Part shown: positions 8,418-17,101 of the stretch, in pieces | Layout of the letters: each line of letters opens with the position of its first letter | Position numbering within the stretch: position 1 is the stretch's first letter | Source: Candidatus Bathyarchaeota archaeon | Lineage (GTDB): Archaea; Thermoproteota; Bathyarchaeia; TCS64 | Reading direction: 5' to 3' | Assembly: GCA_016783455.1 (NCBI GenBank) | Contig: JADHWN010000003.1 | Coordinates: forward strand, 1-64,000 | Length of the DNA: 64,000 bases | Made by a program: the position numbers and the translations under genes | Notes under the pieces: generated by a model | Database searches by the model: none | Told to the model about the DNA's origin: nothing | The model's input: the letters and a program-made list of their open reading frames with translations, nothing else

Positions 8418-9695
8418 GTGAGATCCATCAGGGATGTCATGAGGGGAAACCTCCTCATCTTCACCATAGGGGACTCCCTCCGCCAGCTCTCCATGTTCAT
8501 AACCTTCCCCTTCTTCAGCCTATACGTCCAGGCCCTCGGCGGCAACATGGTGGAGATCGGCATCGTCAACAGCCTCCGCCCCCTCACCGCCCTCTTCGCC
8601 TACCCCATCGCGGGCTACCTCGCCCACCGCTACAGCAGGATCAAGGTCATCGCCGTCACGATCTACCTCACCGCCCCCTTCTGGCTCATATACGTCTTCG
8701 CCCAGGACTGGAGGGGCCTCGCCCTGGGGAACCTCATGCTTGGCCTCATGACGTTCTACTTCCCCGCCTCAAACTCCCTCATGGCCGACTCCATCCCCCC
8801 CGACAAGCGGGGCCTAGCCTACTCGCTCTGGTGGGCGATCCCGAGCGCCGTGGGGATAATGTCCCCCTACATCGGGGGGTACCTCACCACGAGGTATGGC
8901 GTCGTCCCCGCCATGAGGTTCCTGTACGTCCTGACCTTCGCAGTTGCCATCATCAACGGCACCATGAACCTCAGGTTCTTGAAGGAGCCTCCCCGAGAGG
9001 AGAGCGGGGAGGGAGGCCCAGGGGTCCTCAGGATGCTCGTGGACTCGTACAGGGACATGCTGGCGGTGCTGGCATGGCTCCCCCGGGGGCTGAAGGCCTT
9101 CGCCGTGATGCTGGTGCTTGGCTTCTTCTTCAACAACATGATGGCCTCTTACTGGGTGATCTACAGCGTCGAGGCTCTTGGGATGACCAAGCTCCAGTGG
9201 GGGACAGTCCTCCTAATCGCGGCGGTGGTGAACGTCGTCCTCCTCCTCCCCGCCGGCATGATCGTCGACAGGATGGGCACCAAGAGGACCCTCACGGTAG
9301 CCCTGGCAGCCGCCGCCATCCCCCTCCTCCTCTTCCCCTTCAGCAGGGGGTTCTGGGACGTCACCCTCATCTTCGTCGCCCTGACGACGGCGAACTCGGT
9401 CCTCACCTCGGGGGCCCCCGCCCTCATGGCTCAGATGGTCCCCACGGAGATGAGGGGGCGGGTTATGGCCGCCCTGGGCCAGGGCATGCTCGTCATCAAC
9501 CTGAGGGGGAGCGCAGGAGGCGGACCCGGGATGGGGGCAGTCCTCGCCATCCCATCCATCCTGGGCGCGGTGGTCGGTGGTTACGTCTATGAGTACAGCC
9601 CGACGCTCCCCTGGCTGCTCATGGGGGCCTCGATGCTCCTCAGCGCCCTGATAAACGCCTTCCTCGTCTCGGTCCCCGAATCTGCGGCGGAATAG
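8418..9695 (+). CDS. MFS transporter
   Basis: 425 residues with about twelve hydrophobic segments and the MFS layout of two six-helix halves. The loop between helices 2 and 3 reads GYLAHRYSRIKV, a form of the MFS motif A, and its counterpart in the second half is IVDRMGTKR. The start GTG 8418 follows the glycosidase stop by 4 bases, so the two are probably one transcript. Uptake of a glycoside or oligosaccharide is an inference from context; a drug or metabolite exporter is the alternative. Confidence 0.87.
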   Translation: MRSIRDVMRGNLLIFTIGDSLRQLSMFITFPFFSLYVQALGGNMVEIGIVNSLRPLTALFAYPIAGYLAHRYSRIKVIAVTIYLTAPFWLIYVFAQDWRGLALGNLMLGLMTFYFPASNSLMADSIPPDKRGLAYSLWWAIPSAVGIMSPYIGGYLTTRYGVVPAMRFLYVLTFAVAIINGTMNLRFLKEPPREESGEGGPGVLRMLVDSYRDMLAVLAWLPRGLKAFAVMLVLGFFFNNMMASYWVIYSVEALGMTKLQWGTVLLIAAVVNVVLLLPAGMIVDRMGTKRTLTVALAAAAIPLLLFPFSRGFWDVTLIFVALTTANSVLTSGAPALMAQMVPTEMRGRVMAALGQGMLVINLRGSAGGGPGMGAVLAIPSILGAVVGGYVYEYSPTLPWLLMGASMLLSALINAFLVSVPESAAE

Positions 9696-9764
9696 ACCTC
9701 AAGTAGATTCTCCGGATCCATGTTTGTGAACTGGAAAACGGCTCCCTCCTTGGGCCCCAGAATC

Positions 9765-9774
9765 GTTTTAATTA
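9765..9774 (+). promoter_or_regulatory. TATA-like element
   Basis: GTTTTAATTA lies about 30 bases upstream of the TTG start at 9800, the spacing expected for a leaderless archaeal transcript. Confidence 0.4.
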
Positions 9775-9799
9775 TTCCCTCGATAGTCCACGCTGAGCG

Positions 9800-10123
9800 T
9801 TGAGGATACCAGGGAACATAGAGGGGATCGCCTACAGGCTAGTAGCCCTAGGCATAGCCCTAGATCACCTCTCAACCCGGATAGGGTTGCTGAACCCCAT
9901 GATCTGGGAGTTCAACCAGTTCACGGTGAACCTCGCCCGTAACAACCTCTGGCTCCCCTTCGACGCCTTCATGCTCTCCGTAGCCATCGCCATACCCGCC
10001 CTCTTCATCAGGAAGACCCGCCTCGACGGCAGGAAGGTCATGCTCCTGTTCCCCCTCATCTTCGGCGCGGCCAGGCTGGGAGCCGCCCTCCACAACTTCG
10101 CCCTGATAATCCTCTGGGCCTAG
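9800..10123 (+). CDS. Small membrane protein, DUF5658-like
   Basis: 107 residues with about three hydrophobic segments (roughly residues 8-25, 50-67 and 77-105). The segment DHLSTRIGLLNPMIWEFN resembles the D-x-x-x-T...NP...E-x-N pattern of small DUF5658-type membrane proteins, but the match is by eye and weak. TTG 9800 is used because no better start lies upstream and a TATA-like element is correctly spaced. Function is unknown. Confidence 0.6.
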   Translation: MRIPGNIEGIAYRLVALGIALDHLSTRIGLLNPMIWEFNQFTVNLARNNLWLPFDAFMLSVAIAIPALFIRKTRLDGRKVMLLFPLIFGAARLGAALHNFALIILWA

Positions 10124-10203
10124 TCTCGCCTAGCGGGCGCGGAGAATGGTTTCTAATAAAAAGAAATTGTGTATAGAATTGGGATGATTGAGCTATGGAC
10201 GGC

Positions 10204-10512
10204 TCAGCGGATCTCCATCTCGATGTAGACCTCGTTGGGCACCCGGATCCTCATGATGCTCCGCATCACCCGCTCCCGGGCGTCCACCTCGATGAGGCGT
10301 TTGTGCACCCTCATCTCGAAGCGGTCCCAGGTGTTGCTCCCGTCGCCGCAGGGGGTCCTCCGCGTGGGGACCACAAGCTTCTTCGTCGGGAGAGGTATGG
10401 GGCCAACTATCTTGACACCTGTCTTCTTGGCGATGTCCTTGATCTCCTGGCAGACCTCGCCAAGCTTGTCGGTGTCTGTGCTCGTCAGCTTTATCCTGGC
10501 CCGCTTGACCAT
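10204..10512 (-). CDS. rps10: Small ribosomal subunit protein uS10
   Basis: 102 residues. RIKLTSTDTDKL, GPIPLPTKK and the C-terminal VYIEMEIR are diagnostic of archaeal S10, a 30S head protein. The frame extends to 10545, but family alignment favours MVKRARIKL at 10512, with AGGGAT about 9 bases upstream. It lies 73 bases after the EF-1 alpha stop on the same strand, the usual archaeal EF-1 alpha/S10 pairing, so co-transcription is likely. Confidence 0.95.
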   Translation of the reverse strand: MVKRARIKLTSTDTDKLGEVCQEIKDIAKKTGVKIVGPIPLPTKKLVVPTRRTPCGDGSNTWDRFEMRVHKRLIEVDARERVMRSIMRIRVPNEVYIEMEIR

Positions 10513-10585
10513 CTTGAACGCATCCCTTTGACCTGAGCGTCTCACTTAAGCATTACGTATGGAGAGGGTTGAACCCCCCCGGGGG

Positions 10586-11881
10586 TCACTCCTCTACTGT
10601 CAGCACCACGCCCGCGCCGATGGTCGTCCCCATGTCCCTGAGGGCGAAGCGGCCCAGCTGCGGGAAGTCAGTGTAGACCTCCAGCGCCGTGGGCTGCAGC
10701 GGCACGAACCTGACGATGGCGGCGTCCCCGGTTCTAAGGTAGCCGGGGTTCTCCTCGACCGTCTGACCGCTACGCGGGTCGATCTTGGTGAGGAGGGCGT
10801 CGAATCTGACCGCCACCTGCGCTGTGTGTATGTGGAGCACCGGGGTGTAGCCTACGGCTATGGCTGTCGGGTGGTGTATGATGAAGATCCTCCCGGTGAA
10901 AGACTTGGCGACCTTCGGCGGGTCGCTCGGGTGACCTGCGACGTCTCCCCTCTTGATCTTGTCCCTGGGTATGCCCTTGGTGTTGAAGCCGATGTTGTCG
11001 CCCGGACCGGCTGAATCCAACCGTGTGTAGTGGGTCTCGATGGTGTTGCACTTGCCCGACTCCCCGCTGGGCAGGAAGATGAGGTCGTCGTTTAGCTTCA
11101 GAGTGCCCGTCTCGACCTTCCCCACTGGGACGGTTCCGACGCCCCGTATGGAGTAGACCTCCTGCACGGGGATCCTGAGGGGCTTGCCAACGGGCTTCGG
11201 GGGCAGCTCGAACTCGTCGAGGGCCTCCAGTATCGTGGGCCCCTTGTACCATGGCATCTTGTCGCTCTTGTTGTAGAGGTTGTCGCCTGTCCAGCCTGAT
11301 GTGGGGACGAATTTTATCTTGTCGGTGTTGTATCCCACCATCTTCAGCAGCCGTGTCATGCCGTCCTTGACCTCCTCGTATCTCTGCTCGCCCCAGTCCA
11401 CGGACGGGTCGTCCATCTTGTTGACGGCGACCACCAGCTGGTTGACCCCGAGGGTCCTGGCCAGGAAGGCGTGCTCCCTGGTCTGGCCTCCCGGGTTGGT
11501 TCCCGCCTCGTACTCACCCCGCTTGGCGGAGATGAAGAGGACGGCCCCGTCGGCCTGGCTGGCTCCCGTGACCATGTTCTTGACGAAGTCCCTGTGGCCC
11601 GGCGAGTCGATGACGGTGAAGAAGTGCTTGTCCGACTCCAGCTTGTAGAAAGCTAGGTCGATCGTCAGGCCCCTCTCCCTCTCCTCTTTGAGGTTGTCGA
11701 GGACCCAGGCGTACTTGAAGGACTCTTTGCCGAGGGCCTTTGCCTCCGCCTCGAAGTCCTTGATGGTCTTCTCGCTGACGGCTCCGGCGTCATAGAATAG
11801 GTGGCCTATGCTTGTGCTCTTACCGTGATCTACGTGTCCAATGATGATCAGGTTAAGGTGTGGTTTCTCTCTACCACTCAT
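10586..11881 (-). CDS. tuf: Translation elongation factor 1-alpha
   Basis: 431 residues; GTPase delivering aminoacyl-tRNA to the ribosome. G1 is GHVDHGKST, G3 is DSPGHRDF, G4 is NKMD, and TSGWTGDN follows. Domains 2 and 3 end in GTTIGAGVVLTVEE. The frame is open to 12163, but the true start is ATG 11881 (MSGREKPHLN), with SD GGTAGGAG upstream and a TATA-like element about 40 bases away. The apparent N-terminal extension is noncoding leader. Confidence 0.97.
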   Translation of the reverse strand: MSGREKPHLNLIIIGHVDHGKSTSIGHLFYDAGAVSEKTIKDFEAEAKALGKESFKYAWVLDNLKEERERGLTIDLAFYKLESDKHFFTVIDSPGHRDFVKNMVTGASQADGAVLFISAKRGEYEAGTNPGGQTREHAFLARTLGVNQLVVAVNKMDDPSVDWGEQRYEEVKDGMTRLLKMVGYNTDKIKFVPTSGWTGDNLYNKSDKMPWYKGPTILEALDEFELPPKPVGKPLRIPVQEVYSIRGVGTVPVGKVETGTLKLNDDLIFLPSGESGKCNTIETHYTRLDSAGPGDNIGFNTKGIPRDKIKRGDVAGHPSDPPKVAKSFTGRIFIIHHPTAIAVGYTPVLHIHTAQVAVRFDALLTKIDPRSGQTVEENPGYLRTGDAAIVRFVPLQPTALEVYTDFPQLGRFALRDMGTTIGAGVVLTVEE

Positions 11882-11918
11882 TTTTGTATATCTCCTACCA
11901 CTGAAACATAGTATGCGA

Positions 11919-11927
11919 AATAAAAAG
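11919..11927 (-). promoter_or_regulatory. TATA-like element of EF-1 alpha/S10
   Basis: On the minus strand CTTTTTATT lies about 40 bases upstream of the EF-1 alpha start. The implied leader of roughly 15 bases contains GGTAGGAG. Confidence 0.5.
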
Positions 11928-12155
11928 CTTTGTTCCAAGTAGGAAAAGAGGGAAATAAAGTAGATTTCTACCCTGAAGTCATCGAGTAAGTTACCGTTTT
12001 CAGCCCTTTTTTCCCGTGTTGCAGGTGCGATATCCATTACGAGATGAGGTAAAGTATGGAAAAAAGCTCTAGAACTACATGGGACAGAGGATCTTCGTCC
12101 TGCCTGTGCATAGTTTGATGCGTATAATCTTTTTATTCTCACGTAGAAGTATGAG

Positions 12156-12797
12156 TTGTCCAAGTTGATCCAACTAACTATAAATCAGAGCAAGCTGGTA
12201 GCGACGGTCGTCTTCATATGGGGCACGATCATGTACATCGTCGGAACGTATACCTCCTTCTTCGGTGGAGCGTTGAACCTGTTTCCCATCATGGTCGCTG
12301 GTTACGTGGTCCTTCTCGTGGGGCTCCATCTCTATGAGAGGAAATACTGGACCGATATAGTAGTTGATCAAGGGTTGACTCAGCTAAACAAGGAACTATA
12401 CGATGTGATCTTGAGACAGAAAGAGGCTGAAGAGGAGCTCGGTGAGAAGCTCCGGGGAGTCGTGGCCGACCTGACGTATGCCCCCCTCAAGCTGCTTCTT
12501 CTGAACATCACACTGGACACCGAGAAGCACGGCAAGTTGCTGAAGAACATCATTGAGATCCTCTCCCATGAGCAGGCGGTGCCGTCGAATGAGGCCTTTA
12601 AGAGGGAGGTGGACCAAGTCCGTGAGGTCTTGGAGGATCACGTGGTCATAGAAGAGGAGTTGGGCAAGCAGATATCTGAAATAATGAAACCTTCAAGTAG
12701 TCGAGTCCTGCGGGAGCTCCTCAAGACGATTCGAGACGACGAGATAGCCCATCACACGATGTTCCAGATGGTCCTAAGGACGTACGGTTCAATATAA
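12156..12797 (+). CDS. Membrane-anchored ferritin-like four-helix protein, function unknown
   Basis: 213 residues. Two hydrophobic segments (about 14-33 and 42-60) are followed by a long helical cytoplasmic part. That part repeats acidic/His motifs spaced as in the ferritin/rubrerythrin fold: [26 protein letters not shown] and [11 protein letters not shown] di-metal or purely structural helical bundle is possible. The start is TTG 12156; CTTTTTATT at 12129-12137 places the transcript start close to the codon, so it may be leaderless. It lies divergently between EF-1 alpha and S12, an unusual guest in a ribosomal cluster. Confidence 0.75.
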   Translation: MSKLIQLTINQSKLVATVVFIWGTIMYIVGTYTSFFGGALNLFPIMVAGYVVLLVGLHLYERKYWTDIVVDQGLTQLNKELYDVILRQKEAEEELGEKLRGVVADLTYAPLKLLLLNITLDTEKHGKLLKNIIEILSHEQAVPSNEAFKREVDQVREVLEDHVVIEEELGKQISEIMKPSSSRVLRELLKTIRDDEIAHHTMFQMVLRTYGSI

Positions 12798-12903
12798 CCG
12801 AAAAATCAGCTCCTCTTCCTCCCAACAACTTATTCATGCGAGATTATTCGATCTCTACTCCTCCAATCGTCTTCATTTATGCCTCTTCGCTAGAATGCGT
12901 AAA

Positions 12904-12911
12904 GTTTAAAC
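12904..12911 (+). promoter_or_regulatory. TATA-like element of S12/S7
   Basis: GTTTAAAC lies 33-40 bases upstream of the S12 ATG, leaving a leader of about 10 bases. Confidence 0.45.
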
Positions 12912-12943
12912 CTGACACAGTGGACGGCTTACCGGATAAACAC

Positions 12944-13372
12944 ATGGCAAACGGGATGTATGCCGCGCGAAGGCTCAAGCAGGTGCGGAAGAAGATGCGC
13001 CTCAAGAGCAAGGACTACGTGCTACGCCTGAAGCGCAGGACCGACAAGAAGGGCCTCCTCGAAGGCGCCCCTATGGGAAGGGGGATCGTCCTCCAGAAGG
13101 TCGGCATCGAGTCCAAGCAGCCCAACTCTGCCATCCGGAAGTGCGTCAGGGTCCAGATCATCAAGAACGGACGCCTCGCAACCGCGTTCCTCCCCGGAGA
13201 CGGGGCCCTCAACTACGTCGACGAGCACGACGAGGTCATGATCGAGGGGATCCATGGGCCCCGCGCTAGGTCCATGGGCGACATCCCGGGAGTCCGCTTC
13301 AAGGTCAGCTCCGTAAACGGCGTCCCCCTGAGGCTCCTGGTGCTGGGGAAGGCCCAGAAGCCCATGCGCTAA
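12944..13372 (+). CDS. rps12: Small ribosomal subunit protein uS12
   Basis: 142 residues; decoding-centre protein. The hallmark [14 protein letters not shown] is present, as are [14 protein letters not shown] and [10 protein letters not shown]. The frame opens at 12836, but the family begins at [10 protein letters not shown], so ATG 12944 is chosen. The gene heads an S12-S7 pair, which in many archaea stands next to EF genes on one strand. Here it points away from EF-1 alpha. Confidence 0.96.
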   Translation: MANGMYAARRLKQVRKKMRLKSKDYVLRLKRRTDKKGLLEGAPMGRGIVLQKVGIESKQPNSAIRKCVRVQIIKNGRLATAFLPGDGALNYVDEHDEVMIEGIHGPRARSMGDIPGVRFKVSSVNGVPLRLLVLGKAQKPMR

Positions 13373-13404
13373 ACAACTTTTGATTGAACGCTTGATGTGA
13401 TTGT

Positions 13405-13986
13405 ATGAGCCAGCCTTCAACTGAGTCGCCCATGCTCTTCGGAGAGTGGAGCTTTGACGGTATCACTGTCAGGGACATCGGCCTTGAGCGGTACCTCAAC
13501 CTAGATCCCATCTACCTGCCCCACACCGGCGGACGTCATGAGGCACGGAGGTTCCGCAAGTCTGACATGAACATCGTCGAGCGGCTCATCAACAGCCTCA
13601 TGAGGCCGGGCGGCAGCGGGGGTGACAAGTCCCGCGTCACCAGCGTCGTAAGGAACGCGTTCAAGATCATAAACCTCAGGTCGGGACGGAACCCCGTTGA
13701 GACCCTGGTCAGGGCCGTCGAGAACTCCGCCCCCAACGAGGATACGACCCGCATCGGCTATGGAGGGGTCGTCTATCGCCTCGCCGTCGACATCTCCCCC
13801 CAGCGGAGGATAGACCTCGCGCTGAGGTACATCGTCAGGGGCATCAGGGAGTCCACGTTCAGCAACCGCCTCACCCTCGAGGAGATACTCGCCACCCAGC
13901 TCATCGGGGCGGCCAACAACGACCAGAACGCCTTCTCCATCCGGAGGAAGCTAGAGGTCGAGAGGATAGCCCTCTCCTCAAGGTAA
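13405..13986 (+). CDS. rps7: Small ribosomal subunit protein uS7
   Basis: 193 residues; 30S head assembly protein. NIVERLINSLMRPG, GGVVYRLAVDISPQRR and the C-terminal RKLEVERIALSSR match archaeal S7. ATG 13405 follows GTGATTGT, an SD of the GTGAT type. It lies 32 bases after S12 and is probably co-transcribed. Its stop lies 2 bases from the stop of the convergent prenyltransferase gene. Confidence 0.96.
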   Translation: MSQPSTESPMLFGEWSFDGITVRDIGLERYLNLDPIYLPHTGGRHEARRFRKSDMNIVERLINSLMRPGGSGGDKSRVTSVVRNAFKIINLRSGRNPVETLVRAVENSAPNEDTTRIGYGGVVYRLAVDISPQRRIDLALRYIVRGIRESTFSNRLTLEEILATQLIGAANNDQNAFSIRRKLEVERIALSSR

Positions 13987-13988
13987 CC

Positions 13989-14840
13989 TCAGAGCAGGTT
14001 ACCCAGGAGGAACCCCACGAGCCCGCACATCATCATGATCCGCACACCGTTCTTAACCTGCCTACTGTTCTCACGCCCATGATCCCTCATCAGCGAGTAC
14101 GAGAGGTAGACCAGCCCCAGGTCTGTGACCGCGACGAAGGGAACATACCAGAAGGTGACAATCCCATAGTAGACCGGGACACATGAGATGACGACGGCCG
14201 AGACGTAACAGAGAATGGACGCCCATGCCGCTACCGCAGCCCCGCTGCCCACGGCTACAGTCCTCACGTTGTTCTGCCTATCCCCCTCTATGTCCACTAT
14301 CCCCTTCGTGATCTCCCTGCCGGTGTTGGTGAGGAAGACGATGGATGCGAAGAGGAGGGCTCCCCAGAGACCACTGCTCCCCGTCATCACTCCACCATAG
14401 ATTATGGGGAGGGCGACACAGAGACTCACCAGGAAGTTCCCCAGAAGCCCAGTCTTCTTCCCGGCAGTGGCGTAGTACATCATCGTGACCCAGGCGACCA
14501 CAGCTAGCGCAAGGCTGTTCAGCCCCGTCCCCCATGAGGCGGCGAATCCGACGGCGCTCAGCACGAGAGACTCGGCGAGTGCCTCATTCGGGGTCATGGC
14601 GCCGCTGGGGATTGGTCTCTGGGGTTCGTTTATCGCGTCGATCTCCCTATCGTAGTAGTCGTTTATCGCCATGGCGCTCCCCGTGAAGGCGAATCCTGTG
14701 ACGAAGGCGAGGGCGAGATACGCCGTGGACCCGAGGATCCCGCTACCCCCGCCTATCACGGCCCCCACTAGGACCGCGAAGCCCATCATGAGGGAGTTCA
14801 CGGGGCGCATGATGCGGACGTAGGCAGCTGGGTCACCCAT
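13989..14840 (-). CDS. UbiA prenyltransferase, probable digeranylgeranylglyceryl phosphate synthase
   Basis: 283 residues with about eight to nine membrane helices. The first Asp-rich motif NDYYDREIDAINEPQRPIPSG matches archaeal DGGGP synthase, which adds the second geranylgeranyl chain in ether-lipid synthesis. The second Asp-rich motif KGIVDIEGDRQN supports this. ATG 14840 (MGDPAAYVRI) fits the family N-terminus; an in-frame TTG at 14855 is the alternative. Other UbiA substrates cannot be fully excluded. Confidence 0.88.
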   Translation of the reverse strand: MGDPAAYVRIMRPVNSLMMGFAVLVGAVIGGGSGILGSTAYLALAFVTGFAFTGSAMAINDYYDREIDAINEPQRPIPSGAMTPNEALAESLVLSAVGFAASWGTGLNSLALAVVAWVTMMYYATAGKKTGLLGNFLVSLCVALPIIYGGVMTGSSGLWGALLFASIVFLTNTGREITKGIVDIEGDRQNNVRTVAVGSGAAVAAWASILCYVSAVVISCVPVYYGIVTFWYVPFVAVTDLGLVYLSYSLMRDHGRENSRQVKNGVRIMMMCGLVGFLLGNLL

Positions 14841-14894
14841 CTCTCGACATCGCAAGATTCGGCTTTATGATTTTAAGGCTGTCGGACACAGTTA

Positions 14895-14910
14895 GTTTTA
14901 TCTTCATATA
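14895..14910 (+). promoter_or_regulatory. TATA-like region of the DGQHR gene
   Basis: GTTTTATC followed by TTCATATA lies 22-37 bases before the ATG at 14932. The transcript would have almost no leader, in line with the missing SD site. Confidence 0.4.
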
Positions 14911-14931
14911 GCATATAATCTTCGAGAGACT

Positions 14932-16059
14932 ATGAGGGTCAAGGCATTCAGGATCAATCAGAGAGGGGGGAAGGAGGGCGTCAGGGTATTCATATCCACG
15001 CTGGCCGCCCTTGACCTCATCGACAGGTACGCCATAGACCGCTGGACGACGGAGAACCCCGGGGGCTACCAGCGGGTCCCCGAGGAGCGCCGCTTCAGCG
15101 AGAGGCGGGGCTCCATCGTCAGGTACCTCATCAAGGAGATGGGCTGCTTCCCCTCCTCCATCCTCCTCAACGTCCGGGGGGAGCTGAGCTTCGAGGAGGA
15201 CGAGGACTTCGGCTGGTGCAGCCTGGGGGAGCTCGACATCGGCGAGGAGAGGCTCTGGCTCATAGACGGCCAGCACAGGGTCGAGGGATTAAAGCGCGCC
15301 ATCGAGAGGAACGCGGACTTTGAGCAGTATCCCGTCGTCGTCTCCATACTCCAGCTCCCCGAACGGTTCGACGAGCTCATGCTCTTCTACATAGTCAACC
15401 GCCGGCAGCGGGGAGTCCCCACGGAACTCGCATACAGGCACCTCCAGCGTATGCTCTGGGAGCGGGGAACCGACTGGCTCTACGACCTCGAGGGGAAGAT
15501 AGGGGTCCAGCGGGGCCTCGCCGCCGAGGTCGTTGACTACCTCTGCGAGGAGCCGGCCTCCCCCTGGCACGGCCGCATCCAGAGGGTCGCCGAGCCTAGG
15601 CGCGAGGAGCATATCCTACGTGACAAGACCATGATCCGAAGCGTCGTCGAGATCCTGAAGGAAAAGGTCTTCGAGGGGATGAAGGTGAAGGAGCTCGCTG
15701 ACCTACTCATAGACTATTGGAACGCCGTCTCCCACGTCTACCCCGAGGCCTTCGAGGAGCCCCACAGGTACACCGTCCTGGAGACCCCGGGCTTGTTCTC
15801 CCTGAACAGGCTGTTCCCGAACGTATACGGCCTCTGCACTAGGAAAGGGCTCGTGACCATGGATGCCATGGAGAGGCATCTCCGCCTGCTCAAAGCCGAG
15901 ACCCCTGATCATCCGGAGCCTGACTTCCGTGGACCGATAGACCTGGACTTCTGGACCAAGGAACACGGCCCTGTAATCGCCATCTCCACGAACATGAAGA
16001 TCATCGCGGATCTCCACAGGCACCTCTTGAAAAAGATACAGCTAGCTCAGGGTGGCTAG
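14932..16059 (+). CDS. DGQHR-domain (DndB-like) protein
   Basis: 375 residues. The motif IDGQHRVEGL (about residues 112-121) and a downstream FYIVNRRQRGVPTELAYR define the DGQHR/DndB-like fold, a distant relative of ParB-type domains. DndB proteins are linked to regulation of DNA phosphorothioation and other defence systems, but no dnd or other defence gene is nearby. The protein is soluble and charged. It ends in a 4-base overlap with the convergent cyclophilin-like gene. A stand-alone housekeeping or regulatory role is possible; function is not established. Confidence 0.75.
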   Translation: MRVKAFRINQRGGKEGVRVFISTLAALDLIDRYAIDRWTTENPGGYQRVPEERRFSERRGSIVRYLIKEMGCFPSSILLNVRGELSFEEDEDFGWCSLGELDIGEERLWLIDGQHRVEGLKRAIERNADFEQYPVVVSILQLPERFDELMLFYIVNRRQRGVPTELAYRHLQRMLWERGTDWLYDLEGKIGVQRGLAAEVVDYLCEEPASPWHGRIQRVAEPRREEHILRDKTMIRSVVEILKEKVFEGMKVKELADLLIDYWNAVSHVYPEAFEEPHRYTVLETPGLFSLNRLFPNVYGLCTRKGLVTMDAMERHLRLLKAETPDHPEPDFRGPIDLDFWTKEHGPVIAISTNMKIIADLHRHLLKKIQLAQGG

Positions 16060-16430
16060 GCCCTCTTCAGGGTCACCCTCTCGCCCGATCTGACCTTCTT
16101 GAAGACCTCGGGGTCGCCGGTTACCCTCCCGAACACGTTCACGGGGCTGGCGGGCCTGATCTCATCCCCCCTGCTAGCTGGAGTCTTGCCGAAGAAGATG
16201 CAGAAGGCGCTCCCCGGGGGCCAGTACCCTAGGTCCCCCATCTCGACGACCTCCTTGGGATTCTCGGCCCCGACCTCCACGGGGATTGAGAAGTAGATCT
16301 CGTCTCCCCATGTGTTCGCCCTCCCCTCTATTGGGAGGCCCTCCCAGATGGCCTTGGCTGTCGCTGGGTTCTCGTCGGTCAGCTCCGTGTAGACCTCTCC
16401 GGTGGCTGACGTCGATATCTTTATCCTCAA
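16056..16430 (-). CDS. Cyclophilin-like fold protein (DUF369 type)
   Basis: 124 residues of the small cyclophilin-like family. DLGYWPPGSAFCIFFGKTP and NVFGRVTGDPEVFKKV match the conserved core, and the usual TWGDEIYFSIP strand is present. These proteins have a cyclophilin barrel without proven prolyl isomerase activity. The TTG start at 16430 follows AAGGCTGAGGGC and lies 5 bases after the PK-C-like gene, so the two form an operon. The stop overlaps that of the DGQHR gene through CTAG. Confidence 0.85.
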   Translation of the reverse strand: MRIKISTSATGEVYTELTDENPATAKAIWEGLPIEGRANTWGDEIYFSIPVEVGAENPKEVVEMGDLGYWPPGSAFCIFFGKTPASRGDEIRPASPVNVFGRVTGDPEVFKKVRSGERVTLKRA

Positions 16431-16435
16431 AGCCC

Positions 16436-16954
16436 TCAGCCTTGCCTAGGCAGAGCCAGGAACTCAAGCACCGCCATCCGCTTCGACGGGTCGGGGTTAT
16501 TGAAATCGTCTGGATGCGACGGCTTCACAACTAGAGCCGTGTCCAGACCTCCCTTGGTACCGGCCACGGCTATGACGTTTCCCTCCACCAGCCCCTTCTC
16601 GGCGGCCACGGAGGCCACCTCCAGCGACGCTTTGACCCCTGCCCCGAAGAGCATCAGTGCCTCGCGCATCCCCCTGCGGTCCTGGATGGGGAGGTCGGCC
16701 TTCTCGACGGCCTTTATCCCCAGCTTCTTCATGCTCTTCTTTACGTCATCCGAGTAGGTGAACTCGGTCACGCTGATGACCTCCGCCACGTCCTTAAGGG
16801 CCTCCCCCAGCTTGATGGCTGTCTTGCCATTGGTGCTGGCCACCACCACGCTCTTCAGGTCGCCCTCCCTTCCCCTCTCGCTTACGGCCTCGATGAGGCC
16901 TGCTGTGGCCTTCGCTCCTGGCTTAAGGTATAGCACCTTCCTCTCGACGCTCAT
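16436..16954 (-). CDS. Pyruvate kinase C-terminal-domain-like protein
   Basis: 172 residues resembling a free-standing pyruvate kinase C-terminal domain (PK_C superfamily). SVVVASTNGKTAIKLGE near residue 35 matches the alpha/beta core, and the end has VAGTKGGLDTALVV. No catalytic kinase domain is present. Such stand-alone domains are widespread in archaea and may bind a nucleotide or phosphosugar; the role is unknown. It leads a two-gene operon with the cyclophilin-like protein. Confidence 0.78.
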   Translation of the reverse strand: MSVERKVLYLKPGAKATAGLIEAVSERGREGDLKSVVVASTNGKTAIKLGEALKDVAEVISVTEFTYSDDVKKSMKKLGIKAVEKADLPIQDRRGMREALMLFGAGVKASLEVASVAAEKGLVEGNVIAVAGTKGGLDTALVVKPSHPDDFNNPDPSKRMAVLEFLALPRQG

Positions 16955-17101
16955 GGCTCCTCATGGCAACAAGAGATCACTCTGTTTAAACATCTTACTA
17001 CCCACCGGGGGGCGTTTCACTGCTATAATTTTTAAGGGTGCACTTGAGATTACTTGGGAAGATAGTTATAACGGAGTGTAGGTTCAAGAGGAATCGGGAC
17101 G

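Noticed and set aside
11882..12163. N-terminal extension of EF-1 alpha
   Set aside because: The extra residues have no similarity to EF-1 alpha, contain the SD and TATA, and differ in composition. The start is ATG 11881.
14932..16059. Complete DNA phosphorothioation (Dnd) system
   Set aside because: Only the DGQHR protein is present; no cysteine desulfurase, DndC-like or nuclease genes are seen.
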